Assembly (NCBI RefSeq): GCF_003144405.1
Contig: NZ_PENW01000018.1
Location: forward strand, 124,001 to 188,000
Direction of reading: 5' to 3'
DNA from: Proteus cibi
GTDB lineage: Bacteria; Pseudomonadota; Gammaproteobacteria; Enterobacterales; Enterobacteriaceae
DNA: 64,000 nt
The stretch's first letter is position 1, and the number at the start of each line of letters is the position of its first letter. This document shows positions 27,301 to 37,915 of this stretch, piece after piece. The notes under the pieces were generated by a model, which was not told the DNA's origin, did not search any database, and was given only the letters and a program-made list of their open reading frames with translations. Position numbers and translations under genes: made by a program.

Positions 27301-29082
27301 GAAGCGGCACAAAATAAACACCAAGAGTCCTTCCACGAAACAACGGGGGGTGGTCAAGTTGGTGTAAGCACCAAAACAGGTAATGATATTACTGTTGCAA
27401 TTAAAGGTGACGGTAAAACAACGGATACTAGTTTGACCACAACACATGCTAAAGGTAGCCAATTTGACTCAAAAGGTAACATCAACATTAATGTTCGTGA
27501 AGACGCACATTATGAAGGTGCTAAGTTTGACGCTCAAGATGGCAAAACGGTGATCAATGCTGGCGGTGATTTAACACTTGCACAAGCAACAGATACCCAC
27601 TCTGAAAGTCAACATAACGTCAATGGTAGTGCAAACCTGAAAGTAGGTACAACACCAGACAGCAAAGATTACGGTGGCGGCTTTAACGCAGGTGGTGCTA
27701 CTCATCAAAAAGATCAAACAACAGCGAAAGCAGGTTCAGTGAATGGCTCTCAAGGTATTGAGTTAAATTCAGGTCATAATCTGACTTTACAAGGTACTCA
27801 TTTAACCAGTGAAAATGATGTTGCTCTGACAGCAACTAACAAAGTTGATTTCCAAGCAACAGAATCTCAACGTACTGAAACAGGTAAGAACTTATCTGGT
27901 GGATTACAAGCAGGCTTTGGTCAAAAAACAGGAGATAAATCATCTTCAGTTAATGGGTTAGGTGGCGCGGAATTTGCTATTGGTCAGCAAGATGAAAAAA
28001 CAGTCTCTCGTGAAGGTGGAATAATTGCTAACCAAGGCAATTTAACCGTTAACGGTAGCTCTGTGAATCTTCAAGGGACTAAAGTTAATAGTAAAGATAC
28101 GCAATTAACATCTCAATCTGGTGATACTACGCTGACATCAGCACAATCCACTGATTACAAAAATAATTGGGGTACTGATATCTCTTTAAATGGCAAACAA
28201 ACTAATACGACACCAAAAGAAGTGACTGAAGAAAACCCAGCGACCTCTATTCATGATATTGGTGGCAAAGTTTTAGTCAATGTTGAAGATCAACAAAAAT
28301 CCACACACCAAAATGCTTCAGTAGAAACTGGCTCATTAACAATAAATAGCGACAAAAACCTCGCTCTTTCTGGTGCAAATGTTTCTGCGGATAATGTAAC
28401 AGGTAATGTGGGTGGTGACTTTACAGTGGCTAGCCAAAAAGACAGTGACCGTCATGTTACTGTTGATGTGAATGTCGGTTACAACCACAACAATGATCCT
28501 CAATCTAGCCAAGTTGATAAAACAGCCAAAGCAGGTGGATCACTACTAGAAGACACGATCAAAGAAACTATTGATTCAGGTATAAAATCTGCAACGGATG
28601 TTATCTCTGATAAATACAATTCTCTTTCTTCCACAATCGCAGATAAAACGGGTATCAGTGGCGAAACAAAAGCCAAAATTGATAAAGGCGTTAGTACTGT
28701 AGGTAATGGTATCAAAAATATCGTAACAGGTGCTGAAGGTCATACGGCAAATGCGGATATCAACGTGTCTCATATTGATAATGATGCGGTGACTCAAACC
28801 ACCACCTTAACAAGCAAAAATGATATTTCATTAAATGTAAGTGGTACAACTAAACTTACAGGTGCTGAAATTAAAAGCGAACAAGGTCAGGTTGATTTAG
28901 GTGGTAGCAACGTTCAATTGAACAATATTGAAGGTCATCAATATGAAGCAGGTGCAGATCTTGATCTGAAATCATCTGCGATTGATCTAGTGAAACAACT
29001 TGCAGGTGGTGATTTATCATTAAAATCACCGGTTAAAGTCAATGAAACTGTGAATACAAAATCTTCTATTTCTGAAAAGTAA
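24349..29082 (+). CDS. hpmA: Hemolysin HpmA (TpsA two-partner secreted cytolysin)
   Basis: Secreted pore-forming calcium-independent hemolysin activated by HpmB. The 1577-residue length equals P. mirabilis HpmA. A signal peptide ends near residue 29 (LNAYA^GG). The TPS secretion domain spans about 30-265 and contains NPNG (138-141) and the disulfide pair C144/C147 in CDGC. The rest is a long beta-helix with repeated two-residue-turn modules such as LTITANNDVTHQGAS and VTLEGAKVNAG. Only these two cysteines are seen in the mature protein. The frame is intact and ends in ISEK. An acggag site lies 9 bases before the ATG, and a strong terminator follows. Confidence 0.96.
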   Translation: MKSKNFKLSPSGRLAASLAIIFVSLNAYAGGIVPDAGNQGPNVSSVNGGTQVINIVTPNNEGISHNQYQDFNVGKPGAVFNNALEAGQSQLAGQLNANSNLNGQAASLILNEVVSRNPSFLLGQQEVFGIAAEYVLSNPNGITCDGCGFINTSRSSLVVGNPLFENGELKGYSTLNNTNLLSIGKNGLHAPGLLDLIAPRIDSRGKITAAEISALTGQNTFSQRFDILSSQKPASALDSYFFGSMQSGRIRIINTAEGSGVKLTGKFVADNELSVRADNIQTDSQVRYDNYDKDGSENYQNYRGGIAVNNSGSSQTLTKTELKGKNITLVADNKNQIKASDLMGDDILLQGANLTVDGKQLQQKDTDTDNRWFYSWQYDVTKEKELVQQVGSHIDAKNSATLTATKGDVTLEGAKVNAGNTLAINANNDININGLVEKENRSENGYKRNHTSRLETGSWSNSHQTETLKASELTAGKTLGLNAEGSVTAQGAKLHSNENIVVNAKENINLNVQNTNNDKTVTDNHVVWGGIGGGNNKNNNNKQEVSHSTQLTADGQLLLAADNSVKVTGSQVKGNQGAFVKTTQGDVVIDNAISETITKTDERTGTAFNITKNSHKNETNQQHSTGSELVSDAELTVVSGKDVNVIGSLIKSADELGIESLGDINVKSAQQTTRINDEKTSLEITGHAKEVEDKQYSAGFHITHTSNKNNSTETEQVGSTISGGNVKVQADKDVTFAGSDLKTTAGNATVSGDNVAFVSTENKKETDSTDRTISGGFSYTGGVDKIGSKADFQYDKQHTTTEITKNKGSETQVAGDLTITANNDVTHQGASHKVDGAYKEPGENINHLAANDNATSKTDTLNIGVDVGVNLDYSGVTQPIKKVVENGVDVANPDSNKGIDKKVTFKDAISNLANLSNLEAPNVGVEVGIKGGGSQKSQSDSQAVSTSITAGKINTDSNKTLHDQGTAYQSTQGDIALTANTHTSEAAQNKHQESFHETTGGGQVGVSTKTGNDITVAIKGDGKTTDTSLTTTHAKGSQFDSKGNININVREDAHYEGAKFDAQDGKTVINAGGDLTLAQATDTHSESQHNVNGSANLKVGTTPDSKDYGGGFNAGGATHQKDQTTAKAGSVNGSQGIELNSGHNLTLQGTHLTSENDVALTATNKVDFQATESQRTETGKNLSGGLQAGFGQKTGDKSSSVNGLGGAEFAIGQQDEKTVSREGGIIANQGNLTVNGSSVNLQGTKVNSKDTQLTSQSGDTTLTSAQSTDYKNNWGTDISLNGKQTNTTPKEVTEENPATSIHDIGGKVLVNVEDQQKSTHQNASVETGSLTINSDKNLALSGANVSADNVTGNVGGDFTVASQKDSDRHVTVDVNVGYNHNNDPQSSQVDKTAKAGGSLLEDTIKETIDSGIKSATDVISDKYNSLSSTIADKTGISGETKAKIDKGVSTVGNGIKNIVTGAEGHTANADINVSHIDNDAVTQTTTLTSKNDISLNVSGTTKLTGAEIKSEQGQVDLGGSNVQLNNIEGHQYEAGADLDLKSSAIDLVKQLAGGDLSLKSPVKVNETVNTKSSISEK

Positions 29083-29126
29083 TAGATAACAAATATAAAA
29101 GAGTAATGCCTATTCTTTTGTAAGCC

Positions 29127-29160
29127 AACCCCACTTATTGTCATGATAAGTGGGGTTTTT
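29127..29160 (+). terminator. Rho-independent terminator of hpmBA
   Basis: 12-bp perfect stem (29127-29138 with 29145-29156), 6-nt loop, then a run of T to 29160. It is about 45 bases past the hpmA stop. Confidence 0.9.
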
Positions 29161-29205
29161 ATAGATCAATTTCAAAATGAAAAACAGAATACGATCGGTA
29201 AATAA

Positions 29206-29243
29206 CAAAAAAGACCCGCTTATCACTAAGCAGGTCTTTTTTT
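29206..29243 (-). terminator. Terminator of secA
   Basis: About 11-bp stem with one mismatch around 29211-29238, flanked by an A run (29207-29212) and a T run (29237-29243). It therefore reads as a terminator on both strands. It lies about 40 bases past the secA stop. Confidence 0.8.
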
Positions 29244-29281
29244 AATCAGTGCATTACACACCTATTATCATGAAAAATAAA

Positions 29282-31990
29282 TTAACCTAACTGACCATGA
29301 CAATGTTTATATTTCTTACCAGAACCACAAGGACAAGGTTCGTTACGCCCTACTTTTTTACCTGCTGCGACTTGACCATCTACTGCTGACATTTGAGACT
29401 CTTTTGTCACTTCATGGCTTAGTTGTTGTTGTTTAGCTAAACGCTCGGCTTCTTCACGACGACGACGCTCTAACTCTTCAACTTCTTCAGGTAAACGAAC
29501 TTGTACTTTACTTAGTGTGCTGATCACTTCATATTTTAGTGATTCCAACATGTTAGCAAACATCGCGAACGATTCACGTTTGTACTCTTGTTTTGGATCT
29601 TTCTGTGCATAACCACGTAAGTGGATACCTTGACGTAAATAATCCATTGCTGCTAAGTGTTCTTTCCACAGTGAATCCAGCGTTTGTAACATTACGCCTT
29701 TTTCAAAGTTACGCATCATTTCAGCACTGACGATCTCTTCTTTCGCTTTATAAACTTCGATAGATTTTTCTAAAATACGCTCACGTAATGTTTCTTCGTG
29801 TAATTCTGGCTCTTTATCTAACCACTCTTTGATTGGTAAATTTAAATCAAAGTCTTTTTGTAGACATGCCGTTAAACCTTCGATATCCCACATTTCTTCC
29901 AGTGATTGAGGCGGAATATAGTTATCAATCATCGAAGTGAAGACGTCTTGGCGAATGCTATCAATAGTTTCACTGACATCTGCCACATCCAGTAATTCAT
30001 TACGCTGAGTATAGATTGCACGACGCTGATCATTTGCCACGTCATCATATTCAAGCAGTTGCTTACGAATATCAAAGTTGCGGTTTTCTACTTTACGCTG
30101 TGCATTTGCAATTGCTTTGGTTACCCAAGGGTGCTCAATCGCTTCGGTTTCATTCATACCTAATTTACGCATCATGCCAGACACTTTGTCTGAAGCAAAA
30201 ATACGCATTAAGGAGTCTTCCATAGACAGATAGAAACGAGAAGAACCTTCATCCCCTTGACGACCTGCACGACCACGTAACTGGTTATCAATACGGCGAG
30301 ATTCGTGACGTTCAGTACCAATAATATGTAAACCACCTGATGCTAATACTGCATCATGGCGCTCTTTCCATTTGGCTTTGATTTCTTCAATTTGCTCTTC
30401 CGTTGGCTCTTCAAGTTTAGCCACTTCAGTTTGCCAACTTCCCCCTAACACGATATCGGTACCACGACCTGCCATGTTAGTTGCGATAGTTACTGCTGAA
30501 GGTAAACCTGCGTTAGCAATAATATCCGCTTCCATTGCGTGGAATTTCGCATTCAACACGTTATGGTGAACATTCGCTTTCGTCAGGGCTTTAGAAATCT
30601 CTTCTGATTTTTCAATTGAAATGGTACCGACAAGAACAGGCTGACCATTTTGAGTACGTTCACGAATGTCTTCAATAATGGCGGCAAATTTACCTTGCTC
30701 ATTCATATAGACTAAGTCAGGCAGATCTTTACGTACCATTGGGCGGTTAGTTGGGATAACGATTGTTTCTAAGCGATAGATAGAGTTAAATTCAAACGCT
30801 TCAGTATCCGCAGTCCCCGTCATCCCTGCTAATTTTTCGTATAAACGGAAATAGTTTTGGAATGTAATTGACGCTAATGTCTGGTTCTCATTTTGGATCT
30901 TCACACCTTCTTTTGCTTCAACAGCTTGGTGTAAACCATCAGACCAACGACGACCTTGCATTGTACGACCAGTATGTTCGTCAACAATGATCACTTCGCC
31001 ATCTTTCACAATGTAGTCAACATCTTTAGTAAATAGTGCGTGAGCACGCAATGCTGCTGTTACATGGTGCATTAACATAATATTAGCCGGTGAGTATAAA
31101 GACTCCCCTTCTTTCATCATGCCAGCATCTGCTAGTAACCCTTCGATTTTAACCAGCCCGCGTTCTGTGATGTTCACTTGACGTGTTTTTTCATCAACAG
31201 AGTAATCACCTTCACCTTGGAAAGTATCTGAGTCCTCTTTTTCTTGAGGGACCAAATGAGGGATGACTTTATTCATTTGGATATAAAGCTCAGAGCTATC
31301 TTCTGCTGGACCTGAAATGATCAGTGGTGTACGTGCTTCATCGATTAAGATTGAGTCAACCTCATCCACTAATGCATAGTGTAATTTACGTTGAACACGT
31401 TCTTGAGGGCTGAATGCCATGTTGTCACGTAGGTAGTCGAAACCGAACTCATTGTTCGTACCATAAGTGATATCAGCATTATAGGCTTCGCGTTTTACAG
31501 GTGGCGCCATATTTGGCAAGTTAATACCAACGCTTAAACCTAAAAATTCAAACAGAGGACGGTTATTTTCGGCGTCACGCTGTGCAAGATAGTCATTGAC
31601 AGTAACAACATGAACCCCTTTACCTGATAGCGCATTTAAGTATGCGGGTAATGTTGCGGTTAATGTTTTACCTTCACCAGTACGCATTTCTGCAATACAA
31701 CGCTCATTTAGAACCATACCACCAATTAACTGTACATCGAAGTGGCGCATACCGAAGACACGCTTACTTGCTTCACGAACAGTGGCAAATGCTTCAGGTA
31801 AAATATCTTCTTCTTTTTCACCGTTTTTTAAACGTTCACGAAATTCGTTTGTTTTTGCTTTTAGCTCATCATCGGTCAGCTTTTCAAAAGCAGGTTCTAG
31901 TTTATTAATTTCAACAACAACTTTGCGCATACGACGGATTGAGCGATCATTACGACTACCAAAAATTTTGGTTACAATTTTACCTAACAT
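29282..31990 (-). CDS. secA: Preprotein translocase ATPase SecA
   Basis: Motor ATPase that drives preproteins through SecYEG. The 902-residue protein (E. coli 901) shows Walker A MRTGEGKT (102-109), [31 protein letters not shown] and the C-terminal zinc/SecB-binding tail [17 protein letters not shown]. It lies downstream of secM on the same strand, and SecM stalling is expected to control its translation. The secM-secA interval can form two hairpins (32011-32023 and 32033-32056). The convergent downstream neighbour is hpmA instead of the usual mutT. Confidence 0.98.
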   Translation of the reverse strand: MLGKIVTKIFGSRNDRSIRRMRKVVVEINKLEPAFEKLTDDELKAKTNEFRERLKNGEKEEDILPEAFATVREASKRVFGMRHFDVQLIGGMVLNERCIAEMRTGEGKTLTATLPAYLNALSGKGVHVVTVNDYLAQRDAENNRPLFEFLGLSVGINLPNMAPPVKREAYNADITYGTNNEFGFDYLRDNMAFSPQERVQRKLHYALVDEVDSILIDEARTPLIISGPAEDSSELYIQMNKVIPHLVPQEKEDSDTFQGEGDYSVDEKTRQVNITERGLVKIEGLLADAGMMKEGESLYSPANIMLMHHVTAALRAHALFTKDVDYIVKDGEVIIVDEHTGRTMQGRRWSDGLHQAVEAKEGVKIQNENQTLASITFQNYFRLYEKLAGMTGTADTEAFEFNSIYRLETIVIPTNRPMVRKDLPDLVYMNEQGKFAAIIEDIRERTQNGQPVLVGTISIEKSEEISKALTKANVHHNVLNAKFHAMEADIIANAGLPSAVTIATNMAGRGTDIVLGGSWQTEVAKLEEPTEEQIEEIKAKWKERHDAVLASGGLHIIGTERHESRRIDNQLRGRAGRQGDEGSSRFYLSMEDSLMRIFASDKVSGMMRKLGMNETEAIEHPWVTKAIANAQRKVENRNFDIRKQLLEYDDVANDQRRAIYTQRNELLDVADVSETIDSIRQDVFTSMIDNYIPPQSLEEMWDIEGLTACLQKDFDLNLPIKEWLDKEPELHEETLRERILEKSIEVYKAKEEIVSAEMMRNFEKGVMLQTLDSLWKEHLAAMDYLRQGIHLRGYAQKDPKQEYKRESFAMFANMLESLKYEVISTLSKVQVRLPEEVEELERRRREEAERLAKQQQLSHEVTKESQMSAVDGQVAAGKKVGRNEPCPCGSGKKYKHCHGQLG

Positions 31991-32010
31991 AAATCTTTAT
32001 TCTCATTTAT

Positions 32011-32056
32011 GGCGTGAAACGCCGAAAAAAGCCTCTGTATCTATCAATAAACAGAG
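32011..32056 (-). promoter_or_regulatory. secM-secA intercistronic hairpins
   Basis: ctctgt/acagag (32033-32038 with 32051-32056) and ggcgt/acgcc (32011-32015 with 32019-32023) can pair in the RNA between secM and secA. In E. coli a helix in this interval hides the secA ribosome site until SecM arrest opens it. Which fold plays that role here is inference. Confidence 0.4.
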
Positions 32057-32089
32057 ATAATCATAATCTGATTAGATTAAGTGATTCAA

Positions 32090-32617
32090 TTAAGCGGTTA
32101 GGTAAGGCCCTGCGCGAATACCGCGGATTTGTGCAAGCCATAATCCGGTATGATAGGAAATTGTATTCTGTACTAAAACATAGCCAGAAAGAGGAAGGTT
32201 ACTTAGTGTCGATGATGGCGTCTCTGTCAATAAGGCATACAACGTATCGAGCATAACCGCTGCAACATTAGAAACAGGTAACGGTTCATCTTTGGCTTTC
32301 ACCATCAATTCAGGCGAATTAATGGTGAATGCAAAAGAGAGCTGTTTGATCACATTTTTTACTGCATGTTGTTGCCAGTAATTAAAGGTGAAGGATGAAG
32401 CAGGATTCTGTACACTTTGGCGTAAGAATAAATTATCAAACGCAATAAGTGCCTGACTTTGACGGTTTTGAGATGAAGGAGTATCTGTTTGCTGTGGATT
32501 TTCGGCATGAGCAGACAACAGCGAAGGTATTCCAATACCTGCTGCTACCATCCCTAAAAGCAGATGCGACCAAAAATATCGTCTGCCAAACTGTCGCCAA
32601 AAACTTATAATGCTCAT
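32090..32617 (-). CDS. secM: Secretion monitor SecM (SecA regulator)
   Basis: Exported 175-residue regulator whose nascent chain arrests the ribosome when Sec export is slow, raising secA translation. A long signal sequence is visible (hydrophobic core LLLGMVAAGIGIPSLL, AHA cleavage region near residue 38). The arrest motif is at 155-171: Y....WL....GIRAGP, compared with F....WI....GIRAGP in E. coli, with identical spacing. It ends with PYLTA. The body is divergent, as usual for SecM. The start is 45 bases from the divergent dciA-like gene. Confidence 0.95.
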   Translation of the reverse strand: MSIISFWRQFGRRYFWSHLLLGMVAAGIGIPSLLSAHAENPQQTDTPSSQNRQSQALIAFDNLFLRQSVQNPASSFTFNYWQQHAVKNVIKQLSFAFTINSPELMVKAKDEPLPVSNVAAVMLDTLYALLTETPSSTLSNLPLSGYVLVQNTISYHTGLWLAQIRGIRAGPYLTA

Positions 32618-32662
32618 TAACCTTCGTTGCTCATTAATCTTTATTTTGTGGAGTCAAAATCT

Positions 32663-33178
32663 ATGCGGGATAGTTACCCACAATCATTGGAAAAAATCTT
32701 CATTGAACTTGAAGGTTCCAACAAGAGTACATTACAACTTATACAACAGCGCGCAACGATTTTACTAAAATTAAATCGTGCCGTCATGGCTCTTTTACCT
32801 GTTCCTTTGCGAGATAAGTGCCGTGTTGCAAATTATCGCAATGCTATTTTAATTATTGAAGTTGCAAACGCAAGTTGGTTAACTCGTTTACGTTATGAAA
32901 CCCCGTCATTACTTTCTGCATTGAGACAAGAAATTTTACCATCCTTATCCTCAATAGACATCAAAATAAATCCGTCTTTAGGAATAAAACAGGAAAAAAG
33001 ATCTTTAATATCATCATTAAAAGAACAAGAACCGGCAAAGAGACGTCACTTAAGTTTAGAAAGCGCGCAGTCATTGAAATATTTGGCTGAGAAAAGCCCT
33101 AAGAAGTTAAGAGAGAGATTAGAACGGTTGGCTGCACTTGCCGGAGAGAGTACAAGTACAGCCAAAGATGAACGTTAA
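32663..33178 (+). CDS. DUF721/DciA family protein
   Basis: 171-residue protein. I use the ATG at 32663 (MRDSYPQSL), which has a gtggag site 9 bases upstream; an upstream in-frame TTG has none. The segment from about residue 15 to 105 (LLKLNRAVMALLPVPLRDKCRVAN, VANASWLTRLRYETPSLLSAL) looks like DUF721. The family includes DciA, the ancestral loader of the replicative helicase DnaB in bacteria without DnaC. The C-terminal half is basic and likely helical or disordered. It lies divergent from secM and convergent with lpxC. E. coli has no copy here. Function in an enterobacterium, which would normally have DnaC, is unknown. Confidence 0.7.
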   Translation: MRDSYPQSLEKIFIELEGSNKSTLQLIQQRATILLKLNRAVMALLPVPLRDKCRVANYRNAILIIEVANASWLTRLRYETPSLLSALRQEILPSLSSIDIKINPSLGIKQEKRSLISSLKEQEPAKRRHLSLESAQSLKYLAEKSPKKLRERLERLAALAGESTSTAKDER

Positions 33179-33195
33179 TTAGCGATAATTAACGT
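33172..33195. terminator. Hairpin between the DUF721 gene and lpxC
   Basis: 10-bp perfect stem (33172-33181 with 33186-33195) and loop gcga. The stop codon of the DUF721 gene (33176-33178) lies inside it. There is no clean T-run, so it is a possible shared terminator of two convergent genes. Confidence 0.4.
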
Positions 33196-33212
33196 GCTTT
33201 CCTTCGCAGGGA

Positions 33213-34163
<951 letters not shown>

Positions 34164-34228
34164 TCATTATACTTATAATTGGCAGGACAGTTTAGCACAA
34201 AAAGCGGAGATGCCAATCTTTTTGGCGA

Positions 34229-35395
34229 TTAATCAGCCTGTTTTCTCAGGAACGCAGGGATATCTAAATAATCTGGTTCTTTGTTTGCCTGAGTAGATTG
34301 TTCGTTAACGGCTTTTGCAGCAGGCTTGCTTTCTTCTACAGCAGAGAAAGAAGACATGCTATTTTGCATTTGCTGGTAACGATTCTCCATTGCGCTTTGC
34401 TGATTCTGTTTATTAGTTACCAGCGTAATTTCAGGACGTTTGTCCATTCCAATACCTGTTGCAACCACAGTCACACGCAATTCATCATTCATTTCTGGGT
34501 CAAGGGATGTACCGATAACCACAGTCGCATTATCTGATGCAAATGCACGAATGGTATTACCCACTGTTTCAAATTCATCAAGACGTAAGTCAAAGCCTGC
34601 TGTGATGTTGACTAACACACCACGAGCACCAGATAAGTCGATATCTTCCAATAATGGACTTGAAATCGCCATTTCTGCGGCTTCTTCAGCACGATCTTCG
34701 CCTTTCGCAGCACCAGAGCCCATCATGGCATAACCCATTTCAGACATCACAGTTCTTACGTCAGCAAAGTCAACGTTCATTAAACCTGGGCGAGTAATTA
34801 GTTCAGCGATACCTTGAACTGCGCCTTTTAATACATCATTAGCTGCGCCGAACGCATCTAATAATGAAATACCACGACCAAGGACTTTTAATAATTTGTC
34901 ATTTGGAATAGTAATTAATGAGTCAACATGTTTTGATAACTCAGTAATCCCTTGTTCCGCAAATGCCATACGTTTTTTGCCTTCAAAATTAAAAGGCTTA
35001 GTCACTACAGCAACGGTCAAAATCCCTAATTCTTTAGCCACTTCTGCAACAACAGGCGCAGCACCAGTACCAGTACCACCGCCCATACCTGCTGCGATAA
35101 AGACCATATCAGCACCTTCAAGCGCTGCACGTAACCCTTCGCGGTCTTCCTCAGCAGCATTACGGCCTACTTCAGGGTTTGCACCTGCACCTAAGCCTTT
35201 CGTAATGGCATTACCAATTTGAATAGTCTGTCCGACTGCTGTTTTACGTAACGCTTGAGCATCCGTATTGACTGCAAAGAAATCTACGCCTTCAATACGT
35301 TCACGAACCATGTGCTCAACCGCATTACCGCCGCCGCCACCAACGCCGATGACTTTGATCACCGCATCGTTGGTTAATTCCATAGGTTCAAACAT
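34229..35395 (-). CDS. ftsZ: Cell division protein FtsZ
   Basis: Tubulin-like GTPase that forms the Z ring. The 388-residue protein has the tubulin signature GGGTGTG (105-111) and the T7 loop NVDFADVR. A glutamine- and serine-rich linker (about 318-370) leads to the conserved C-terminal peptide [14 protein letters not shown] that binds FtsA, ZipA and ZapD. It follows ftsA after a 70-base gap. Confidence 0.98.
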   Translation of the reverse strand: MFEPMELTNDAVIKVIGVGGGGGNAVEHMVRERIEGVDFFAVNTDAQALRKTAVGQTIQIGNAITKGLGAGANPEVGRNAAEEDREGLRAALEGADMVFIAAGMGGGTGTGAAPVVAEVAKELGILTVAVVTKPFNFEGKKRMAFAEQGITELSKHVDSLITIPNDKLLKVLGRGISLLDAFGAANDVLKGAVQGIAELITRPGLMNVDFADVRTVMSEMGYAMMGSGAAKGEDRAEEAAEMAISSPLLEDIDLSGARGVLVNITAGFDLRLDEFETVGNTIRAFASDNATVVIGTSLDPEMNDELRVTVVATGIGMDKRPEITLVTNKQNQQSAMENRYQQMQNSMSSFSAVEESKPAAKAVNEQSTQANKEPDYLDIPAFLRKQAD

Positions 35396-35465
35396 AATTT
35401 CTCTCCGTTTTGTGCCTTCTCAGGGCCGCTTGCTCAAACGACCTCTTTTTAAATTTGTCTGATTA

Positions 35466-36722
35466 TTAAAACTCTCTTTTTAGCCAACCAGTAAGTTTCT
35501 TAAATAAACCACTGACTGCAGAGCGTTTTTCGGTTTCTGTTTCCTCACCAAAGTGAGATTCTTTACCGTAATGCAAGAGCCCAACCGCTGTTGAGTAGTA
35601 GGGGTCCTGCGCATAATCTGTTAGCCCGGTAATATTTAACGGTTTACCGATCCGTACTTGCGTGTGGAAAACACGTTGAGCACATTCAACAAGTCCATCA
35701 ATCTGTGCAGCACCACCTGTTAGCACAATACCTGCGGCTAAGTGATGCTTAATCCCTTGCTGGCGTAACTGTTCTTGAACTTTTAAAATCTCTTCATTAA
35801 CAAGATTGAGCAGTTCGGTATAACGAGGCTCAATCACCTCAGCAAGGGTTTGTCGTTGCAGACTTCTTGGTGGTCTGCCTCCGACACTTGGAACTTCGAC
35901 ATTTTCATCTTTACCAACTAAAGAGCCTAGTGCACAACCATGGCGAACTTTGATAGCTTCAGCATCATTTGGCGGAGTGCCAAACGCATAGGCGATATCA
36001 CTGGTTACAACATTGCCTGCATAAGGAATAACGCGAGTATGTCTTAATGCTCCACCGGTATAAATAGCGATATCCATTGTACCGCCACCAATATCAACAA
36101 CACACACACCTAGTTCACGTTCATCTTCTGTTAATACAGCGAAACTTGAAGCGAGCCCCGCAAAAATCAGTTGATCCACTTTTAACCCACAGCGTTCAAC
36201 TGCTTTTACAATATTCTTTGCCATATCGTTATGGCAGGTAATTAAATGAACTTTCGCCTGCATACGCACGCCCGATAATCCAACTGGGTTTTTGATCCCT
36301 TCTTGATAATCAATGGCATACTCTTGCGGTATAACATGCAAAACACGGTGTTCATCTTTTACTTTGACGGATTTCGCGGTATGAACCACGCTATCAACAT
36401 CATCTTGGGTCACTTCTTCTTCTGAAATTGGCACCATACCAATCTCATTCTGGCAACTGATATGCTTGCCTGATAACGCCAAATACACTGAAGATATTTG
36501 GCAGTCAGCCATCAATTCAGCCTGATCTACCGCCCGTTGTACACATTTTACGACGGATTCGAGATCATTAACGCCACCTTTATCCATGCCCCGAGATGGA
36601 CAACTTCCCACCCCGATAATATTCACTACACCATCAGGCAGGATCTCACCGACAAGGGTGGCTACTTTGGCCGTACCAATCTCAAGACCAACTACTAATT
36701 TTCTGTCCGTCGCTTTGATCAT
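35466..36722 (-). CDS. ftsA: Cell division protein FtsA
   Basis: Actin-like ATPase that anchors FtsZ to the membrane and recruits late division proteins. The 418-residue protein opens with KLVVGLEIGTAKVATLVGE (phosphate 1). VVDIGGGTMDIAIYTGG is the phosphate 2 motif and GIVLTGGAAQIDGL the adenosine motif. The membrane-targeting amphipathic helix is at the C-terminus (GLFKKLTGWLKREF). It is 44 bases downstream of ftsQ and co-directional. Confidence 0.98.
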   Translation of the reverse strand: MIKATDRKLVVGLEIGTAKVATLVGEILPDGVVNIIGVGSCPSRGMDKGGVNDLESVVKCVQRAVDQAELMADCQISSVYLALSGKHISCQNEIGMVPISEEEVTQDDVDSVVHTAKSVKVKDEHRVLHVIPQEYAIDYQEGIKNPVGLSGVRMQAKVHLITCHNDMAKNIVKAVERCGLKVDQLIFAGLASSFAVLTEDERELGVCVVDIGGGTMDIAIYTGGALRHTRVIPYAGNVVTSDIAYAFGTPPNDAEAIKVRHGCALGSLVGKDENVEVPSVGGRPPRSLQRQTLAEVIEPRYTELLNLVNEEILKVQEQLRQQGIKHHLAAGIVLTGGAAQIDGLVECAQRVFHTQVRIGKPLNITGLTDYAQDPYYSTAVGLLHYGKESHFGEETETEKRSAVSGLFKKLTGWLKREF

Positions 36723-36766
36723 TATTGTTCTGCCTTCGCCTTCATCGTGTCATCTGCCACGTCTTG

Positions 36767-37552
36767 TTATTCATTCTCAAGTAATAAAGGAGCCCATCCG
36801 ACTGCACCACCACTGTCATAACGCAGATCTACGTAATCAACCCGTTTATCTGTTTGTTGTTGCAGTATCGGATACAACTCAATAAAGCGAGCGATCCGTT
36901 TTTCGTTATCCTTACGACCTAACTCCAATCGGACATCATTGTCTAAAACTAATTGCCATCCTTGACGGGCAGACATTGACGCTGCTTTTAAATTCAGGTT
37001 ACTTGCAAGAAGCTGATCTCTCATTGCCACATAACCTGATAACACCATTTTTTCACTTCCTTGAGGACCATATAGCAAAGGATAACTTCCTTTGGTTTCC
37101 AACTGCGTTGGCAGGCTGAAAACACGCCCTTCTTTATCAAGAAAGTAAGTGTCATTCCAACGGGTAAAGGGAACATATTCTACCAGATGGATTTTAAGTT
37201 CATCAGGCCACTGTTTACGAACAGTGACTTGCCTAATCCATGGCATGCGTTCAATTTGTTGCTGAATGATATTCACATCCTGTGTCATAAATGTGCCCGG
37301 CTGACCTAAAGACAAAATAGCCTGACGTACATCATCATTCGTTGTGTAATGTCGCTCACCGGTTAATACAAGTTTTGAGATTGGCAGACGATTGGCGTCT
37401 TTCATCCAGTTAACCACTTGTATTCCACCCCAAATGATGGTGGCAATCACACATAAGAAAAAGATTAATCCTGATAAATAAGTCCCATTACTCGGTCTGT
37501 CAGAATGTTGCTTCTCTTTGTGTTCTTTTATATTTAGCGCTGCTTGTGACAT
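36767..37552 (-). CDS. ftsQ: Cell division protein FtsQ
   Basis: Bitopic divisome protein linking FtsB/FtsL to the septum. The 261-residue protein has an N-terminal cytoplasmic part and a single membrane helix ([20 protein letters not shown], about 27-47). The POTRA domain follows ([23 protein letters not shown]) and then the beta domain ([14 protein letters not shown]). The start overlaps the preceding orphan gene stop region (TAATATG), where ddlB would normally end. Confidence 0.97.
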   Translation of the reverse strand: MSQAALNIKEHKEKQHSDRPSNGTYLSGLIFFLCVIATIIWGGIQVVNWMKDANRLPISKLVLTGERHYTTNDDVRQAILSLGQPGTFMTQDVNIIQQQIERMPWIRQVTVRKQWPDELKIHLVEYVPFTRWNDTYFLDKEGRVFSLPTQLETKGSYPLLYGPQGSEKMVLSGYVAMRDQLLASNLNLKAASMSARQGWQLVLDNDVRLELGRKDNEKRIARFIELYPILQQQTDKRVDYVDLRYDSGGAVGWAPLLLENE

Positions 37553-37553
37553 A

Positions 37554-37910
37554 TTAACCCACTAACTCCTGAGCAACGTTTAAACAAGAGAATCGCCCAT
37601 CCTTTTGTCCGATATTCCAGCGATTAATACTTTTCCTACATATATATACTTTATGAACACTTTTAGGTTTGATAATTAAATCACTAAATTGTTCAATCTG
37701 TTGAGAATTATTTACTTTAAAAGAAGAAATTGCGAATTTTTCTGCGTTTTTCTTCCTTTTTAACTGAAATTTTTTCTCAATACAGATTTGAGCAAGCGAA
37801 TTCTCGATCATTTTTTTCGCTAATACCGTGTTATTTTCCTCATAACACCCCATCATTACAGTTATTTTATTGATTATTTCACCATAAATGATGTCCACTT
37901 GCTCAAACAT
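37554..37910 (-). CDS. Unrecognised 118-aa protein in the ddlB position
   Basis: I do not recognise this product. It lies between murC and ftsQ, where relatives carry ddlB (about 306 codons). The murC stop is 5 bases before the ATG, with an AGCGAGGA ribosome site inside the murC end. Its own end supplies the AGGAG for ftsQ, so it is tightly packed in the operon. The protein is basic ([14 protein letters not shown]) and contains five scattered cysteines. There is no signal peptide and no ATP-grasp motif of Ddl. The DNA is clearly more AT-rich than its neighbours. It could be a replacement gene, a new gene grown in the vacated interval, or a strongly decayed remnant. Confidence 0.6.
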   Translation of the reverse strand: MFEQVDIIYGEIINKITVMMGCYEENNTVLAKKMIENSLAQICIEKKFQLKRKKNAEKFAISSFKVNNSQQIEQFSDLIIKPKSVHKVYICRKSINRWNIGQKDGRFSCLNVAQELVG

Positions 37911-37915
37911 CCGTC

